NCBI RefSeq assembly: GCF_937858865.1
Contig: NZ_CALLYO010000583.1
Coordinates: 1-31,610 of the forward strand
Length of the DNA: 31,610 nucleotides
Reading direction: 5' to 3'
Source: an uncultured Amaricoccus sp.
GTDB lineage: Bacteria > Pseudomonadota > Alphaproteobacteria > Rhodobacterales > Rhodobacteraceae
Positions 28,359-31,610 of this stretch are shown here, one piece after another; position 1 is the first letter of the stretch, and every line of letters begins with the position of its first letter. The notes under the pieces are model-generated. The model had not been told where the DNA came from. It was given only the letters and a program-made list of their open reading frames with translations, and did no database searches. The position numbers and the translations under genes are program-made.

Positions 28359-30059
28359 ATGCCGCCGGCGAGCCCGAGAAGCGGAGAGACGAGCTTGGCG
28401 GAGCGGTTCCTTTACGCGCTGGCGTGGCTGGTGGCCGCCGCCTGCCTCGCACCGATCGCCGCGGCGGCGGTGGCGGCGCTGGCCGGGGATCTCGCGACCT
28501 GGAACGGCCTCGTGACGACGGTGCTGCCGGTCTATGTCGTCAACACGCTGCTTCTCGTGCTGCTGGTCGCGGCCGGCGCGGCGGCGGTCGGCACCGGGGC
28601 GGCCTGGCTCGTCACCATGTACCGCTTTCCGGGCGTGCGGATCCTCGAGGTCGTCCTGGTGCTGCCGCTCGCCTTTCCCGCCTATGTCCTTGCCTACGCC
28701 TATACCGACCTCCTGTCGCATCCGGGCCTGGTGCAGAGCACGCTCAGGGCGGTGACGGGCTGGGGGCCGCGCGACTACTGGTTCCCGAACGTCCGCTCGC
28801 TGCCCGGTGCGGCGACGATGCTCGTCTGCGTCTACTATCCTTACGTCTACCTGCTGGCGCGGACGGCCTTCGCGCAGCAGTCGGCGACGGCCTATCTGGC
28901 GGCGCGGACGCTCGGGCAGGGGCCGTGGGGCGCCTTCTTCCGGGTCAGCCTGCCGATCGCGCGCCCGGCGATCGCCGCGGGGACGCTGCTCGCGGTGATG
29001 GAGACGATCGCCGACTACGGGACGGTCGCGCACTTCAACGTCAGGACCTTCTCGACCGGCATCTACCAGTCGTGGTTCGCCATGCAGGACCGGGCGGCGG
29101 CGGCGCAGCTCGCGCTCTGCCTGCTCGGCTTCGCGCTGCTTCTCGCCGCGCTCGAGCGGGTCCAGCGCGGCCAGACCCGCTCCTACATGCGCGGCGGCGG
29201 CAGGCTGGGCGGGATGGCGCGGCAGCCGCTCGCGGGCTGGCGCGCGGCGGCGGCGAGCCTCCTCTGCCTGCTGCCCGTCCTCGTCGGCTTCATCCTGCCG
29301 GCGGTCGTCCTCGGCGGGATGGCGGCGGGTTCGGGCCAGAGCGTCCTCGATCCGCGCTACCTGCGCTTCGTCAGCCACTCGCTCCTGCTCGCGGGCTGCG
29401 CGGCGGCGGTGACCGTCGCCGGCGCCATCCTGATCGGCTTTCGCGCGCGGATGCGGCCAGGGCGGAGCTCGCGTCTGCTCCTGCTCGGGGCGGGGCTCGG
29501 CTATGCGGTGCCGGGTGCAGTGATCGCCGTGGGGCTCCTCGTGCCCTTCGCGGGGCTCGACAACCTCATCGACGCCTGGGCGCGGGAGCGGTTCGGCGTC
29601 TCGACCGGGCTTCTCTTCACCGGGACGATCGGGCTCCTCGTCGTGGCCTACATGGTCCGCTTCATGGCGGTCGCGCTCAACGCCTTCGACGCGGGTCTCG
29701 CCACGGTCAGCCCGCATATCGACGCGGTCGCCCGCACGCTTGGCCGCGGACCGATGGGGCTGCTCGGGCGGGTGCATCTGCCGGTGCTGCGCGGCAGCCT
29801 GCTGACGGCGCTGCTGATCGTCTTCGTCGACAGCCTGAAGGAGCTGCCCGCGACGCTCATCATGCGGCCGTTCAACTTCGACACGCTGGCGGTGCAGGCC
29901 TATCGGCTCGCCGCGGACGAGCGTCTCGCCGCCGCCGCGGTGCCGAGCCTTGTCATCGGCGGGATCGGGCTCCTGCCGGTCGTCCTGCTCTGCCGGGCGA
30001 TCTCGGCCGAGGGACGCAAAGCGGCCGGGGCAGCGGCGCCCCGGCCGTCGCCGGCGTGA
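28359..30059 (+). CDS. fbpB: Ferric-iron ABC transporter permease, fused two-domain type
   Basis: This inner-membrane channel belongs to the FbpB/AfuB/SfuB group for ferric iron. From the ATG at 28359 it has 566 residues with about 12 hydrophobic helices, two permease domains in one chain. Each domain has its own ATPase-docking loop: LAARTLGQGPWGAFFRVSLP in the first and VARTLGRGPMGLLGRVHLP in the second. A TTG at 28395 with GGAG 8 nt upstream is an alternative start that removes 12 residues. The spacer back to the sulfate gene holds no other gene; ATCATGAT at 28231-28238 is a small palindrome. No ATPase gene is present in the window. The binding-protein gene converges on this one. Confidence 0.88.
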   Translation: MPPASPRSGETSLAERFLYALAWLVAAACLAPIAAAAVAALAGDLATWNGLVTTVLPVYVVNTLLLVLLVAAGAAAVGTGAAWLVTMYRFPGVRILEVVLVLPLAFPAYVLAYAYTDLLSHPGLVQSTLRAVTGWGPRDYWFPNVRSLPGAATMLVCVYYPYVYLLARTAFAQQSATAYLAARTLGQGPWGAFFRVSLPIARPAIAAGTLLAVMETIADYGTVAHFNVRTFSTGIYQSWFAMQDRAAAAQLALCLLGFALLLAALERVQRGQTRSYMRGGGRLGGMARQPLAGWRAAAASLLCLLPVLVGFILPAVVLGGMAAGSGQSVLDPRYLRFVSHSLLLAGCAAAVTVAGAILIGFRARMRPGRSSRLLLLGAGLGYAVPGAVIAVGLLVPFAGLDNLIDAWARERFGVSTGLLFTGTIGLLVVAYMVRFMAVALNAFDAGLATVSPHIDAVARTLGRGPMGLLGRVHLPVLRGSLLTALLIVFVDSLKELPATLIMRPFNFDTLAVQAYRLAADERLAAAAVPSLVIGGIGLLPVVLLCRAISAEGRKAAGAAAPRPSPA

Positions 30060-30060
30060 T

Positions 30061-30092
30061 GGCACCGGCCCGCCGCGGGGCGGGCCGGCGCC
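30061..30092. terminator. Hairpin between the convergent iron-transport genes
   Basis: CCGGCCCGCC (30065-30074) and GGCGGGCCGG (30079-30088) form a perfect 10-bp stem with loop GCGG. After one A-C mismatch the stem extends by three more pairs. It has no T-run but sits exactly between two converging stops. Confidence 0.65.
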
Positions 30093-30099
30093 GATCGGG

Positions 30100-31113
30100 T
30101 CAGGGGAAGCCGATCTCGTTGAAGATCGCCTGCGCCTTCGGCTGGTTCTCGCCGAGGGCGGAGAGGTTCAGCGTGTCGCTGGTGAAGGTGCCGAAGGAGG
30201 CGGGGACCGCCGCCACCTCGGCATCCGGCGCGGCCGGGTACTCGTAGTTCTGGTTGGCGAAATAGGCCTGCGCCTCGGGCGTCGCGAGATACTCGAGGAA
30301 GCTGATCGCCGCGTCGCGGTTCGGCGCGTTGGCGGCGACCCCGGCGGCGGCGACGTTCACGTGCGTGCCGGTCGTCTCCTGGTTGGGGAAGATCACCCCG
30401 ATATTCTCCGCACCCTCGATGATGCCCGCCTCCTCGTTGCCGACGCCGCGGAAGAAATAGTAGGTGTTCGCCACCGCGATGTCGCAGGCGCCGGAGACGA
30501 CGCCCTTGATCTGGTCGCTGTCGCCGCCCTCCGGGGCGCGCGCGAGGTTGGCGAGCAGCCCCTCGGCCCAGGCCTTGGCCGCCTCCTCGCCGTGGTTGGC
30601 GATCATCGCCGACATGAGCGAGAGGTTGTAGACGTTCGACGACGAGCGGATGCAGATCTTGCCCTTGTAGGCCGGATCCGCCAGCGCCTCGTAGGTCTGC
30701 GGCGGGTTCTCGACCCGGTCCTTGGCGTAGAGGATCACCCGGGCGCGCTGCGAGAGGCCGAACCACTTGCCGTCGGGGTGGCGCAGGTGGGCGGGGATGC
30801 GCTCCTCGAGCACCGCGGATTCGACCGGCTGCAGCAGGCCGTCGCGGTCGGCGAGCCAGATGCGGCCGGCGTCGACGGTCAGGAAGATGTCGGCCGGGCT
30901 GTTGTCGCCCTCGGCCTTCAGGCGCGCGATCAGCTCCTCGGGCGAGCCCTCGATGCGGTTCACCGCGATGCCCGTGGCGGCGGTGAAATTGTCGTAGAGC
31001 GCCTCGTCGGTGTCGTAGTGCCGCGAGGAGTAGACGTTGACCTCGGCGGCCAGGACAGGCGCGGCGGCGAGTGCGGCAAGCACGGCGGCGATTGTCGATC
31101 TGATGGGCTGCAT
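30100..31113 (-). CDS. fbpA: Periplasmic ferric-iron binding protein
   Basis: This is the iron-capturing partner of the FbpB-type permease. From the ATG at 31113 the protein has 337 residues, with a signal peptide ending near A23 (VLAA). The mature protein starts EVNVYSSRHYDTDEALYDNF, the usual opening of FbpA/FutA/AfuA proteins. The paired tyrosines in NTYYFFRG are the expected ferric-iron ligands. GGGAG lies 7 nt before the ATG, so I reject the longer frame at 31179. It is transcribed from its own promoter region, convergent to the permease gene, and no ATPase gene follows. Confidence 0.92.
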   Translation of the reverse strand: MQPIRSTIAAVLAALAAAPVLAAEVNVYSSRHYDTDEALYDNFTAATGIAVNRIEGSPEELIARLKAEGDNSPADIFLTVDAGRIWLADRDGLLQPVESAVLEERIPAHLRHPDGKWFGLSQRARVILYAKDRVENPPQTYEALADPAYKGKICIRSSSNVYNLSLMSAMIANHGEEAAKAWAEGLLANLARAPEGGDSDQIKGVVSGACDIAVANTYYFFRGVGNEEAGIIEGAENIGVIFPNQETTGTHVNVAAAGVAANAPNRDAAISFLEYLATPEAQAYFANQNYEYPAAPDAEVAAVPASFGTFTSDTLNLSALGENQPKAQAIFNEIGFP

Positions 31114-31147
31114 GCGGATCTCCCGTGTTTTCCGACTGAATGCGTCA

Positions 31148-31179
31148 GGTATAGGGACCGACGGTCGGCGGGGAGTCAA
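31148..31179 (-). promoter_or_regulatory. Candidate promoter with operator-like dyad upstream of fbpA
   Basis: On the minus strand TTGACT (31179-31174) and TATACC (31153-31148) could be -35 and -10 boxes, though the 20-bp spacing is long. Inside the spacer lies a perfect dyad, GACCG-A-CGGTC at 31156-31166. A repressor binding there would block the promoter. It does not match the iron-responsive boxes I know, so the regulator is unknown. Confidence 0.4.
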
Positions 31180-31208
31180 CCGGGGAAAACGGCAGATCCG
31201 GTCGAGTG

Positions 31209-31610
31209 TCAGTAGTCGCGCTCGAAGAAGACGCCGAAGGTCGTGTTCCCGTCGGAGCCGACCGAGGCGCGGGCGGTGACGTTGCGGTTCACCTCGAGAT
31301 TGACGGCGGCACGGCTCTCGCCGCGCGTGTCGGACTGGACGTCCAGATAGACGTTCTCGCTCAGGTACTTGCCCGCCCGGACCGCTGTCGCGCCGGAGTC
31401 CTCGGTGATGATGTCGAGGTCGTCGAGGCCGGTGGCGCCGCGGATCTGGCTCATGATGCCGGGGCCTCCGCCGCCGCCGGCGAGCTCGGCCGCGGCGGCG
31501 GCGAGCTGCGCGAGCTGGAAGGCGGAGAGATCGGCGGTGGCGCGGTTGAAGAGGACGCGCGCCAGCACCTCGTCCTGCGGCAGGGGAGGCTCGGAGGAGA
31601 AGGTGATCTC
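31209..31610 (-). CDS. tamB: TamB-like translocation and assembly protein, C-terminal part
   Basis: The last 133 residues of a larger protein whose start lies beyond the window edge; the frame is open to the last base. It begins EITFSSEPPLPQDEVLARVLF and ends in FGVFFERDY. The stretch LPQDEVLARVLFNRATADLSAFQLAQLA, followed by beta-strands such as GKYLSENVYLDVQSDT, is the conserved C-terminus of TamB (DUF490). TamB spans the periplasm and, with TamA, helps insert outer-membrane proteins or move lipids. A tamA gene commonly lies next to it and may be outside the window. Confidence 0.85.
   Translation of the reverse strand, partial: EITFSSEPPLPQDEVLARVLFNRATADLSAFQLAQLAAAAAELAGGGGGPGIMSQIRGATGLDDLDIITEDSGATAVRAGKYLSENVYLDVQSDTRGESRAAVNLEVNRNVTARASVGSDGNTTFGVFFERDY

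Overview
This window looks like chromosomal DNA of a GC-rich alphaproteobacterium, most likely in the Rhodobacterales. The evidence is a form IC (red-type) RuBisCO operon in the order cbbFPALS, an isocytochrome c2-like gene next to a glutathione-dependent formaldehyde dehydrogenase, a XoxF/XoxG/XoxJ methanol dehydrogenase set, and an FdsGBA-type NAD-linked formate dehydrogenase. I do not name a genus. Both window edges cut genes: cbbS on the left and a TamB-like gene on the right.

Region by region: (1) 1-4902, minus strand: the Calvin cycle operon cbbF-cbbP-(19-codon ORF)-cbbA-cbbL-cbbS. The divergent regulator gene cbbR (5008-5937) is separated from it by an AT-rich operator-like spacer. (2) 5987-8639, minus strand: a complete NitT/TauT-type ABC importer (permease, binding protein, ATPase) of unknown substrate. 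(3) 8772-15728, plus strand: gfa, flhA, fghA, an isocytochrome c2-like gene, xoxF, xoxG and xoxJ. (4) 15733-22736, minus strand: a LysR regulator (fdsR-like), then fdsG-fdsB-fdsA-fdhD-fdsD. (5) 22984-24459: an NCS2 purine/uracil permease. (6) 24540-24615: a CAU-anticodon tRNA, probably tRNA-Ile2. (7) 24721-26363: purM-purN. (8) 26442-28148: a sulfate adenylyltransferase/APS kinase fusion. (9) 28359-31113: a convergent pair of ferric-iron ABC transporter genes (permease and binding protein). (10) 31209-31610: the C-terminus of a TamB-like protein.

The first 22.7 kb form a nearly closed C1 pathway. XoxF oxidises methanol to formaldehyde in the periplasm, with XoxG and perhaps the isocytochrome c2 taking the electrons. 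Gfa, FlhA and FghA carry formaldehyde through glutathione adducts to formate. The Fds complex oxidises formate to CO2 and makes NADH, and the cbb operon fixes CO2. This fits autotrophic methylotrophy, in which methanol is burned to CO2 and carbon is assimilated by RuBisCO. The ABC importer between the CO2-fixation and formaldehyde blocks is the least explained part and the best candidate for something new. The right-hand third is mostly housekeeping and nutrient-uptake genes separated by clear hairpin terminators.
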